NCBI GenBank assembly: GCA_902478705.1
Contig: CABSMB010000106.1
Coordinates: 1-5,539 of the forward strand
From: an uncultured Collinsella sp.
GTDB lineage: Bacteria; Actinomycetota; Coriobacteriia; Coriobacteriales; Coriobacteriaceae
DNA: 5,539 nucleotides
Direction: 5' to 3'
The position numbers and the translations under genes are program-made. Below the pieces are notes generated by a model, which worked only from the letters and a program-made list of their open reading frames with translations, searched no databases and was not told where the DNA came from. Every line of letters starts with the position of its first letter. The stretch's first letter is position 1. This document shows positions 1-5,539 of the stretch, piece by piece.

Positions 1-11
1 GCGCGGGGTCA

Positions 12-110
12 TCCTCCAAAACCAACCCGGACATGTGCTACCAAAGCCCGGGCACCACGGTATGAAGTAGCCGCGCGTGCGTGATAAAAACCTGTTGCCG
101 CGAAGCAACC
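12..110 (-). promoter_or_regulatory. Putative structured 5' leader of the next minus-strand gene
   Basis: This is the stretch between the predicted start of transcription (about 110) and the window edge. Near its 3' end, on the minus strand, GGAGG lies at 17-13 with an ATG at 12-10 immediately after it. Zero spacing is too tight for a normal ribosome binding site, so the true start codon may lie outside the window. Upstream of it, GTGC (55-52) can pair with GCAC (38-35), and CCCGG (52-48) with CCGGG (30-26). The order of the arms is interleaved, so the two stems form either a pseudoknot or alternative folds. In mycobacteria rpsB lies a short way beyond xerC, so a ribosomal-protein leader is one possibility, but nothing in the window identifies the gene. 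Confidence 0.3.
86..109 (-). terminator. Weak hairpin with U-tract after xerC
   Basis: On the minus strand GTTGC (109-105) pairs with GCAAC (98-94), and a U-G closing wobble could add one more pair. AGG and then five Us (90-86) follow. It sits 83 bases beyond the xerC stop and could be the operon's terminator. The stem is short and the U-tract is offset by three bases, so it would be weak. It also lies just after the predicted start site of the downstream promoter, so it could instead be a 5' hairpin that stabilises or attenuates that transcript. Confidence 0.3.
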
Positions 111-116
111 CGATGA

Positions 117-145
117 ATGATAGCAGGATTACCTCTTCCTGCCAA
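117..145 (-). promoter_or_regulatory. Sigma-A-type promoter for the gene beyond the window edge
   Basis: On the minus strand TTGGCA (145-140) matches the -35 consensus TTGACA at five of six positions. TATCAT (122-117) matches the -10 consensus TATAAT at five of six. The spacer is exactly 17 bases. Transcription would start near 110 and run off the low-coordinate end of the window. It lies 47 bases beyond the xerC stop, so it would give the next gene its own transcription, separate from the yraN-xerC operon. This was found by eye, and chance matches cannot be excluded, but it is the best promoter match I found in the intergenic sequence. Confidence 0.6.
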
Positions 146-191
146 CCCGCAATCAAAACCACACACCTGAGTGCTGCGCGGGGCGTCAGAT

Positions 192-1112
192 TTACTCACC
201 CCGGGGATGGGCCTGGGCCACGGCGCGTTTAAGCCGGTCGGGCGTAAGATGCGTGTAGATCTGTGTCGTGGACAGGCTCGCATGCCCCAGCAGCTCCTGG
301 ACCGAGCGCAGGTCCGCGCCGCCCTCGAGCAGGTCGGTCGCAAAGGTATGGCGCATCGCGTGCGGGGCGATGTCTGCCGGAATGCCGGCGAGCGTCGCCA
401 TCATATGGAACCTTCTCCTGAGCATGGCGGCGCTCATGCGGTTGCCGCGCGCGGATATAAACAAAGGGCGCGGACCGTTTGCGGCATCGCGACGCTTTGC
501 CTGCGCAAGCAGCGCCGGTCTCCCCTGCTCAATATAGGTCTGCGTCGCCTCGAGCGCGCGGCGATACAGAGGAACGATACGCTCTTTACTCCCCTTGCCC
601 CACAGGCGCAGCGTGCGTTCGGACCATGAGATGGATTCCACATTGAGTGCTGCGAGCTCAGAAATACGGGCGCCGGATGCATAGAGTAGCTCAAGCATCG
701 CCGCATCGCGCAATCCGGCGGGCGTTGCGGCGTCGGGTGCCTGGAGCAGCGCCTCGACCTGCTGGGTCGTCAGCACACCGGGCAGGTCGCGCGGCAGCTT
801 GGGCGAGGAAATCGCCGAGACCGCATCACCCTCGACAATCCCCTCGGCAGCCATCCAACGATAGAGCGATCGGATAGCCGACAGATGCGCCGCAAGCGTG
901 CGAGGCGCCACCTGTTCACGCGAAAGCTCGGCCAGATACGAGCGGACGGTACGCACGTCGGCCAAACGTGCATCGACGCCCACACGCTCACACCAGGCCG
1001 CAAAGCGCTCCAGCCGCGATCCATAAGCCGTCACCGTGTTGGGAGAAAGGCCCTCGACACGTGCGATATAGGCGATAAACGAGTCAACGGTATCGTACAG
1101 GTCAAAAGCTAT
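192..1112 (-). CDS. xerC: Tyrosine recombinase XerC (chromosome dimer resolution)
   Basis: This is a site-specific tyrosine recombinase. With a partner Xer protein it cuts and rejoins dif sites near the terminus to resolve chromosome dimers. Read from ATA at 1112 it has 306 residues, the usual length. The N-terminal SAM-like core-binding domain covers about 8-90 and the catalytic domain about 113-300. All six catalytic residues are present with XerD-like spacing: R149 (GARISEL), K173 (GKGSKER), H251 and R254 (HAMRH), H277 (LLGH) and nucleophile Y286 (TQIYTH). The first canonical start is GTG at 1034 (280 residues), but it has no Shine-Dalgarno and removes conserved sequence: the 26 preceding codons encode FIAYIARVEGLSPNTV, typical of Xer N-termini. 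An in-frame TGA lies further upstream, with no ATG, GTG or TTG between it and 1034. The function is firm; XerC rather than XerD rests on position next to trmFO, as with B. subtilis codV. The start is uncertain. Confidence 0.93.
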   Translation of the reverse strand: MAFDLYDTVDSFIAYIARVEGLSPNTVTAYGSRLERFAAWCERVGVDARLADVRTVRSYLAELSREQVAPRTLAAHLSAIRSLYRWMAAEGIVEGDAVSAISSPKLPRDLPGVLTTQQVEALLQAPDAATPAGLRDAAMLELLYASGARISELAALNVESISWSERTLRLWGKGSKERIVPLYRRALEATQTYIEQGRPALLAQAKRRDAANGPRPLFISARGNRMSAAMLRRRFHMMATLAGIPADIAPHAMRHTFATDLLEGGADLRSVQELLGHASLSTTQIYTHLTPDRLKRAVAQAHPRGE

Positions 1113-2446
1113 GACCGGTCGCCTCCAAACAAGTCGGAACGAGTGGCCAAGTAGTCATCGAGGGCCTCGAGGGCGCGGTCCGCATAAGCCTGGTAACGGT
1201 CGCGCTTACTGCGGCGCTTGCCGTCCTCGAGCGGCGGCACCAGGCCAAAGTTGACGTGCATGGGCTGGTAGCCCACCGTAGCCGGATCGGTCGCATAGCC
1301 CACGAGCGCACCTAGGGCGCCCACACGAGGCAGCTCTACAGGAGCGTTTCCGATAGCTTCGGCATAGGTATTGAGCGCCGCAAGCAGACCGGTCGCCACG
1401 GCCTCCATGTACCCCTCGGTGCCGGTGATCTGGCCGGCGAGGCGCACGCCCGTACCGGGCACGGCAAAGGTGCCATCGAGCACGTGCGGCGCGTCGACAA
1501 AGGTATTGCGGTGCATGACGCCATAGCGGAAGAACTCAGCATGCTCCAGACCGGGAACCATGTGGAAGACACGCTTCTGCTCACCAAAGGTCAGATTGGT
1601 CTGGAAGCCCACCAGGTTATAGGCGGTCTTCTCCTTGTTCTCGGCACGCAGCTGAATCGCCGCCCAGGGACGACGCCCGGTTCGCGGGTCGGTGAGTCCG
1701 ACGGGCTTCATGGCACCAAAGCGGATGGCGTCCTTACCGGTACGGGCGACCTCCTCGGCGGGTTGACAGGCCTGGAAGAGGTCACCGCCCTCAAAGTCCT
1801 TGAGTACCACGCGGTCTGCCGTGGTGAGCGCCTCGATAAAGGCCTCGTACTCCTCCTTATTGAGCGGAGCATTGAGATAGTCTCCGCTCCCCTGCTCCTC
1901 GTAGCGCGACTGCGAGAACAGCACGTCCATGTCGAGCGTGGAGGCATCGACGATCGGCGCCGCGGCATCGAAGAACGCAAGGGCGTCGCCACCGACGAGC
2001 TTCATGACCTCTTCGCTCAGCGCAGGTGAACACAGCGGGCCCGCGGCAATGACCACGTGACCTTCAGGGATCTGGGTCACCTCACCGTGAACGACCTCGA
2101 TGTTAGGGCGTGCGGCAACCTCGGCCTCGACGAGCTCGGAGAATTTGACGCGGTCGACCGCCAGGGCGCCGCCGGCGGGAACGGCCGCGCGATGGGCGCA
2201 ATCGAGCAGCACCGAACCCATGCGCTCGAGCTCGGCCTTTAGCAGACCAGCGGCGGAATCCGGACGGGTCGACTTAAACGAATTGGAGCAGACGAGCTCG
2301 GCCAGGTGATCGGTATGGTGGGCCGGGGAGCTCACCTGGGGGCGCATCTCGCACAGCTTTACGGCAAACCCGCGATCTGCCAGCTGGATCGCGCATTCCG
2401 AACCCGCCAGACCGCCACCGATAACCGTCACCTGATCGAACTGCAT
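1109..2446 (-). CDS. trmFO: TrmFO, folate/FAD-dependent tRNA (uracil-54-C5)-methyltransferase
   Basis: This cytoplasmic flavoenzyme (EC 2.1.1.74) makes m5U54 in the T-loop of tRNA, using 5,10-methylenetetrahydrofolate as carbon donor and FADH2/NAD(P)H as reductant. The protein has 445 residues, close to the roughly 435 of B. subtilis. The FAD-binding Rossmann motif GGGLAGSE is at residues 10-17, and the family signatures PAHHTD (41-46), LVCSNSF (51-57), PAGGALAVDR (90-99), MKPVGL (246-251), YGVMHRNTF (308-316) and GQITGTEGY (338-346) are all present. The two cysteines of the catalytic mechanism are C53 and C227 (FQACQP). ATG at 2446 is preferred over the in-frame TTG at 2452, because AAAGGTG is 7 bases from the ATG but only 1 from the TTG. 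It starts 14 bases after the dprA stop, and its stop overlaps the proposed xerC start. TrmFO is uncommon in mainstream Actinobacteria, which fits an early-branching class such as Coriobacteriia. The identification is secure. Confidence 0.97.
   Translation of the reverse strand: MQFDQVTVIGGGLAGSECAIQLADRGFAVKLCEMRPQVSSPAHHTDHLAELVCSNSFKSTRPDSAAGLLKAELERMGSVLLDCAHRAAVPAGGALAVDRVKFSELVEAEVAARPNIEVVHGEVTQIPEGHVVIAAGPLCSPALSEEVMKLVGGDALAFFDAAAPIVDASTLDMDVLFSQSRYEEQGSGDYLNAPLNKEEYEAFIEALTTADRVVLKDFEGGDLFQACQPAEEVARTGKDAIRFGAMKPVGLTDPRTGRRPWAAIQLRAENKEKTAYNLVGFQTNLTFGEQKRVFHMVPGLEHAEFFRYGVMHRNTFVDAPHVLDGTFAVPGTGVRLAGQITGTEGYMEAVATGLLAALNTYAEAIGNAPVELPRVGALGALVGYATDPATVGYQPMHVNFGLVPPLEDGKRRSKRDRYQAYADRALEALDDYLATRSDLFGGDRS
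1110..1126 (-). promoter_or_regulatory. xerC ribosome binding site with ATA start, inside the trmFO end
   Basis: GGAGG at 1126-1122 lies within the last trmFO codons. Nine bases separate it from ATA at 1112-1110, which overlaps the trmFO TAG stop as ATAG. This has the same form as the common ATGA coupling overlap. The other non-standard candidate, CTG at 1100, is 21 bases from the GGAGG and poorly placed. The Shine-Dalgarno position is the main reason for preferring 1112 over GTG at 1034. Confidence 0.55.
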
Positions 2447-2460
2447 CTGCAAACACCTTT
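2444..2460 (-). promoter_or_regulatory. trmFO ribosome binding site deciding the ATG start
   Basis: AAAGGTG occupies 2460-2454, directly after the dprA stop codon (2463-2461), and the ATG is at 2446-2444 after a 7-base spacer. The longer reading from TTG at 2452 would leave only one base of spacing, so two residues should be removed from that reading. Confidence 0.7.
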
Positions 2461-3393
2461 CTAATTGACACGCTTTCCATTGTGACCGAAGGGCGTCTGG
2501 GCGTGAAGCGCAAACTTTGAGGGCGCATACCTTCCATCCATCATGCGCTCGATAAGGCCCTCGAGCTCGAGCGAACCCAAGAGCTTGAGCACGCCGACGG
2601 CATCAAGCGAGACGAGCGCGGCAATGTCGTCGACCTTGAGCGGCGAAGCGATGAGCGCGTGCATCACGGTCTGCTGCATGGGGTCCAGATCGGCAATGCC
2701 AGGTGCATCGGGACGCGAGAAGCGCAGCGTGCCGTAGATGCGTGAAATAGCCATCTCGATGGATTCCTCGTCCACAATACAGCAGGCTCCATTGGCGATG
2801 AGATAGTTGGTGCCGCGCGACTCGGGCGACAGAATGGAGCCAGGCACCGCAAGCAGCTCGCGTCCCAAGTCCATAGCGGCCTCCGCTGTGGAAAACGTGC
2901 CCGAGGGCATACCCGCCTCGGAAACAAAGAGCGCTTGCGACAGGGCCGCAATCACCCGGTTGCGCCGCGGGAAGGCAAACTTGCGCGGCCCCATACCCCA
3001 CGGCGAGATCGACACGACCGCGCCGCCCGTATCGAGCGTGCGCGTGATAAGCCCAGCGCTCGAGCGCGGATAGACGACATCGGCGCCCGTCCCCAGCACC
3101 ACGACGTGCTTGCCGCCGGCATTGATCGCGGCCCAACCCGACGCCTGGTCGCAGCCAACCGCCCCGCCCGAAACCACCGTCACCCCTGCCTCCACTGCCA
3201 CCTTTGCCGCAAGCTCGGCCACGGCAAGGCCGTACGGCGATGCCTTGCGCGCGCCGATGATGGAGAGCGCGGGCGTCGACAACACGGCAGGGTCGCCGCG
3301 AACGTAGAGGGTCTCGGGCACATCAGGAAGCTCCAAAACGGTCTTGGGATACAGCGCATCACCGGGGTGCAATTGGTAAGTCTCCTCGCCCAT
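2461..3393 (-). CDS. dprA: DprA/Smf DNA-processing protein (RecA loader)
   Basis: DprA binds incoming single-stranded DNA during natural transformation and loads RecA onto it; many non-competent bacteria also keep it. The protein has 310 residues. The extended Rossmann domain covers about 12-215, with IIGARK at 45-50, VVSGGAVGCD at 73-82, VLGTGADVVYP at 99-109, FPRRNRVIAALS at 141-152, SGTFSTAEAA at 164-173, AVPGS at 182-186 and RGTNYLI at 193-199. A winged-helix domain (DML1-like) fills about 237-292. The N-terminal SAM domain of longer homologues is absent. Several positions differ from consensus: GAR replaces GSR, the segment usually reading SGLARGID..AH is SGGAVGCDQASGW and loses its histidine, and SIS stands where LSE is usual. 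The ATG overlaps the comM stop as TAATG and has GGAGG 8 bases upstream. I am sure of the family; activity in transformation here is not shown. Confidence 0.95.
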   Translation of the reverse strand: MGEETYQLHPGDALYPKTVLELPDVPETLYVRGDPAVLSTPALSIIGARKASPYGLAVAELAAKVAVEAGVTVVSGGAVGCDQASGWAAINAGGKHVVVLGTGADVVYPRSSAGLITRTLDTGGAVVSISPWGMGPRKFAFPRRNRVIAALSQALFVSEAGMPSGTFSTAEAAMDLGRELLAVPGSILSPESRGTNYLIANGACCIVDEESIEMAISRIYGTLRFSRPDAPGIADLDPMQQTVMHALIASPLKVDDIAALVSLDAVGVLKLLGSLELEGLIERMMDGRYAPSKFALHAQTPFGHNGKRVN

Positions 3394-3406
3394 TATTGGT
3401 CCCTCC
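3391..3406 (-). promoter_or_regulatory. dprA ribosome binding site and TAATG overlap with comM
   Basis: A strong GGAGG at 3406-3402, inside the last comM codons, is followed by an 8-base spacer and ATG at 3393-3391. The final A of the comM stop TAA (3395-3393) is the first base of this ATG. This fixes the start at MGEETY. The longer open frame upstream (to 3552) merely overlaps comM and has no family similarity. Confidence 0.8.
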
Positions 3407-4916
3407 TTCCCTGATACATCGCCGCCTCGAGAACGTGATCCTGCGTCACCCGTTCGCTTTCGGCAACATCGGCGATCGTGCGTGCGATGCGCACCAGGCG
3501 CACGATGCCGCGACCCGTGAGATGTGTGCGCTTCGACAAGCCGAGCACGCACTTCTCTGCCGCCTCATCGAGTGCAAAAGTCGACACGACGCCGTCGATG
3601 GAGCGCGATTCGTCATCCTCGGCCTCGGTGTCCGCATCGTCGATATGCGACTCGCGCCAAGCGCGGAAAGCGCGCCCGCGCACGACGTAATCGCGCAGCT
3701 CGGCCGATGACATACCTTCCGCGCCCTCGATAATCACCTGGGGGTCGGGCCGGGTCACATCGATCATCATGTCGATACGGTCGGCCAAAGGACCGCGCAA
3801 CTTGGCCCGGTAGCGCTCGACCATCGAAGCGGAACAGCGACACGGTACCTCGCGATCACCCAAAAAGCCGCAGGGGCAGGGATTGCTCGCGGCCAGCAGC
3901 TGAAAGCGCGACGGGAAGGTAAAGGCCCCGTCAACGCGCACGATTCTCACATAACCGCGCTCAATGGGCTGACGCAGTGTCTGCAGCACGCCGGTGGGAA
4001 ACTCGGCAAGCTCGTCCAAAAAGAGCACGCCGCCATGAGCCAAGCTAATCTCGCCCGGATGCACCGGACGACCACCGCCGATGAGGCCCGCGGTCGAAAT
4101 ACTATGATGCGGGCTGCGGAAGGGCCGATGCCCCGCGAGCAGCCCATCGATGTTCTCGCCCAGGACCGAATGGATACACAGCGCCTCCTGCTGATCCTCG
4201 AGAGAAAGCTCGGGCAAAATGCCGGTCATGCGCCGCGCAAGCATGGTCTTGCCCGAACCGGGAGAGCCAATCATGAGCAAGCCGAGCTCGCCGGCCGCAG
4301 CAAGCGCCATGCCGCGCTTGGCGACCTCCTGCCCCAGAACGTCGGCATAATCGAACTCGGGCTCAAAGGTCGCCTCGAGCACTTCAGAATCCAGATAATG
4401 GCGAGCGGCATCCCCCATGCCATGGGCAAGTTGAGACAGGTGATCGATAAACCCGCAGTCCACGCCCGCAAGCGGCACATGCTGATCGGACCTGCCGGCG
4501 ATAAAGGAAAGCCCCATATCGCGCGCCAACAGCTGAAACGCCACCTCCCCCTTAACGGGCAGCACCGTACCGTCCAGGCCAAGCTCGCCCGCGATAAGGC
4601 AGCGATCGAGATTGTCACGGGGAATCTGCCCATCGGCCGCCAGCACCGCGATGGCAATCGGCAGGTCAAAACCGCTGCCGGTTTTACGGATGTCGCCAGG
4701 CGCCAGATTGACGGTAATGCCCGACCGTGGAATCTCAAAGCCGGCCGAGCGCATGGCACACCGGATACGCCCGCGCGACTCCATCACCTCCATGCTCGGG
4801 ATGCCGAGCATCTGTATGCCTGGAACGCCACCGGCAAGCGATACCTCGACGGTGACGGGAATTGCCTCGACGCCGCGAATACAGGCCGCGTGAACGGCAA
4901 ACGTCTCGAAGGCCAT
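3393..4916 (-). CDS. comM: ComM/YifB, Mg-chelatase-like AAA+ ATPase (branch-migration helicase)
   Basis: ComM is a hexameric AAA+ helicase which, in Vibrio and Acinetobacter, drives branch migration so that transforming DNA integrates over longer tracts. The name 'magnesium chelatase' reflects only ChlI-like homology. The protein has 507 residues, almost the same as E. coli YifB. Domains in order: a Lon/S5-like N-terminal ChlI domain (about 20-140), the AAA+ Mg-chelatase core (about 190-390) and the C-terminal helical lid (about 400-503). Walker A is GSPGSGKT (217-224) and Walker B is VLFLDE (297-302). The family signature NPCPCG (345-350) is followed by CRC (359-361), giving four cysteines (347, 349, 359, 361) that could hold a metal. 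The sensor-2 region RGIVRLVRIARTIADV is at 469-484. An acidic patch at 426-437 is rich in D and E. The start is MAFETF: its ATG overlaps the yraN TAA as TAATG, and AGGTG lies 5 bases upstream. It precedes dprA, as in many actinobacteria. Confidence 0.96.
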   Translation of the reverse strand: MAFETFAVHAACIRGVEAIPVTVEVSLAGGVPGIQMLGIPSMEVMESRGRIRCAMRSAGFEIPRSGITVNLAPGDIRKTGSGFDLPIAIAVLAADGQIPRDNLDRCLIAGELGLDGTVLPVKGEVAFQLLARDMGLSFIAGRSDQHVPLAGVDCGFIDHLSQLAHGMGDAARHYLDSEVLEATFEPEFDYADVLGQEVAKRGMALAAAGELGLLMIGSPGSGKTMLARRMTGILPELSLEDQQEALCIHSVLGENIDGLLAGHRPFRSPHHSISTAGLIGGGRPVHPGEISLAHGGVLFLDELAEFPTGVLQTLRQPIERGYVRIVRVDGAFTFPSRFQLLAASNPCPCGFLGDREVPCRCSASMVERYRAKLRGPLADRIDMMIDVTRPDPQVIIEGAEGMSSAELRDYVVRGRAFRAWRESHIDDADTEAEDDESRSIDGVVSTFALDEAAEKCVLGLSKRTHLTGRGIVRLVRIARTIADVAESERVTQDHVLEAAMYQGRRDQ

Positions 4917-5401
4917 TACGACACCTGCCAATCGAACGCATTGTACTGGTGCTCGATCTCGGCGACATGCCCGCCGCGGATGGTAACGCCCACGGCATCG
5001 AAGCGAATCGACCTGAGCGGATAGTGCTCCATGAGATAGCAACTTGCGATGCGGCGATACCGGCGCTGCTTTCGGGCGTCCACGGCCTCCTCGGGAAAGA
5101 CCCTCGTGGCGCAATCAAGAGCGACACGTCTCGTCTTGACCTCGGCCATCACCACAACATCGTCGAGCTCATCGAGCAGCACCAGATCGGCCTCGCCCTC
5201 GGCGCATCGATAGCCCTGCTCCAACAAGGTGTAGCCGCGCTCGTTAAAGTAATCGATAGTGATCAGCTCGCCCAGCATGCCGAGCTCGCGGGGACTGAGC
5301 CCCTTGATAAACTCGGGCGTAATCGCCCCGCAGTCGAGCTCGCCGTCTTCCCAACGCTCCTTGAGTTGCTGCGTCTTGCTCTTTTTACTTGCGGCACACA
5401 T
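4916..5401 (-). CDS. yraN: YraN, UPF0102 family nuclease-fold protein
   Basis: This is a small UPF0102/YraN protein with a PD-(D/E)XK endonuclease-like fold, related to Holliday-junction resolvases. The in vivo role is not settled, and nuclease activity is inferred from the fold. The protein has 161 residues. The family core runs from GMLGE (41-45) to the C-terminal NAFDW (154-158). Candidate active-site residues are E45, E70 and D72 in GEADLV, and E87 and K89 in AEVKTRR. E. coli YraN is about 131 residues, so this protein carries some 25 extra N-terminal residues, including a Lys-rich start. ATG at 5401 is chosen because AAAGGAGA (5413-5406) lies just upstream, with 5 bases between GGAG and the ATG. 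The open frame continues upstream to 5533, but that part crosses a terminator hairpin and does not look like protein. It is the first gene of the run, and its TAA overlaps the comM ATG by one base. Confidence 0.93.
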   Translation of the reverse strand: MCAASKKSKTQQLKERWEDGELDCGAITPEFIKGLSPRELGMLGELITIDYFNERGYTLLEQGYRCAEGEADLVLLDELDDVVVMAEVKTRRVALDCATRVFPEEAVDARKQRRYRRIASCYLMEHYPLRSIRFDAVGVTIRGGHVAEIEHQYNAFDWQVS

Positions 5402-5498
5402 GGGGTCTCCTTTCCCGCACACTGCATTGCCCCGATGATGAGGGCACCTTTCATGCGGGTAAGTACCGGAAGCAAACCAAAAGCTGACCAAATGCCGA

Positions 5499-5539
5499 CA
5501 AAAAATGGGCCGTACGCAACAATGGTGTTGCATACGGCC
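5499..5539 (-). terminator. Strong intrinsic terminator of the upstream gene
   Basis: In the minus-strand transcript the arms at 5539-5527 and 5520-5508 form a 13-pair stem (outer GGCCGTA/TACGGCC, inner GCAAC/GTTGC) with a six-base loop at 5526-5521. The bases CA and then six Us (5505-5500) follow. The pair at 5532/5515 is G-U in the minus transcript but would be a C-A mismatch in a plus transcript, which supports minus orientation. The hairpin ends a gene lying beyond 5539, so yraN probably begins a new transcription unit. The 97 bases between the terminator and yraN (5498-5402) hold only the yraN ribosome binding site. I found no convincing -35/-10 pair there. Confidence 0.85.

Noticed and set aside
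123..142. Hairpin GCAGGA/TCCTGC in the xerC downstream region as a terminator
   Set aside because: It has no U-tract on either strand, and it lies within the spacer of the predicted promoter.
1..184. GCGCGGGG occurring at both 1-8 and 177-184, considered as an element boundary or attachment-site repeat
   Set aside because: Eight GC-rich bases recur easily by chance at this base composition. There is no recombinase-type core, tRNA end or inserted gene between them.
1484..2029. Plus-strand open frame of 181 codons opposite trmFO
   Set aside because: It is antisense to conserved trmFO sequence and encodes low-complexity Leu/Gly/Arg text without a recognisable domain.
2935..3414. Plus-strand open frame of 159 codons opposite dprA
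   Set aside because: It is an Arg/Ala/His-rich shadow of the dprA reading frame and has no family similarity.
3394..3552. Longer dprA reading from 3552
   Set aside because: The extra 53 residues overlap comM in another frame and are Arg/Gly/His-rich. The GGAGG and TAATG junction support the start at 3393.
4035..5024. Long plus-strand open frame of 329 codons opposite comM and yraN
   Set aside because: It lies antisense to two clearly recognised genes, shows no family motif, and is the kind of open frame that GC-rich coding DNA gives on its other strand.
5263..5475. Possible small leader peptide starting MKGALIIGAMQ (ATG near 5454) or from further upstream, ahead of yraN
   Set aside because: No Shine-Dalgarno precedes it, it runs out of frame deep into yraN, and it shows no regulatory codon pattern or attenuator after it.

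Overview
The window looks like ordinary chromosome from a GC-rich (about 60%) anaerobic actinobacterium of the class Coriobacteriia. Collinsella is my best guess, from base composition, gene order and protein style; no rRNA or species marker is present to prove it. Every gene lies on the minus strand, so transcription runs from the high to the low coordinates. I see no mobile element, CRISPR array or tRNA gene.

Layout in the direction of transcription. At 5539-5499 there is a strong rho-independent terminator that closes an upstream gene outside the window. A 97-base leader follows, in which I recognise no promoter. Five genes then lie almost without gaps: yraN (5401-4916, UPF0102 nuclease-fold protein), comM/yifB (4916-3393, AAA+ Mg-chelatase-like helicase), dprA/smf (3393-2461, recombination mediator that loads RecA), trmFO (2446-1109, folate- and FAD-dependent tRNA m5U54 methyltransferase) and xerC (1112-192, tyrosine recombinase for chromosome dimer resolution). 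Neighbouring genes share bases at three of the four junctions, two of them as TAATG; the fourth gap is 14 bases. This is probably one translationally coupled operon. After xerC, at 191-1, comes a region with a good sigma-A-type promoter on the same strand, a short hairpin and the leader of a further minus-strand gene that begins at or beyond the window edge.

The first three genes act on DNA: a PD-(D/E)XK-fold protein, a branch-migration helicase and the ssDNA/RecA mediator of natural transformation. The last two are a tRNA-modification enzyme and the chromosome dimer recombinase. The gene order looks like a mixture of the actinobacterial order (yraN-comM-dprA ... xerC) and the Firmicute order (dprA-topA-trmFO-xerC), with topA absent.

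The most unusual point is the start of xerC. The conserved N-terminal domain continues 26 codons upstream of the first canonical start codon (GTG at 1034), and there is no ATG, GTG or TTG in that extension. The only well-placed candidate is an ATA codon at 1112, 9 bases after a GGAGG and overlapping the trmFO stop as ATAG. The window otherwise holds well-known housekeeping families, and I see no sign of a wholly undescribed system.
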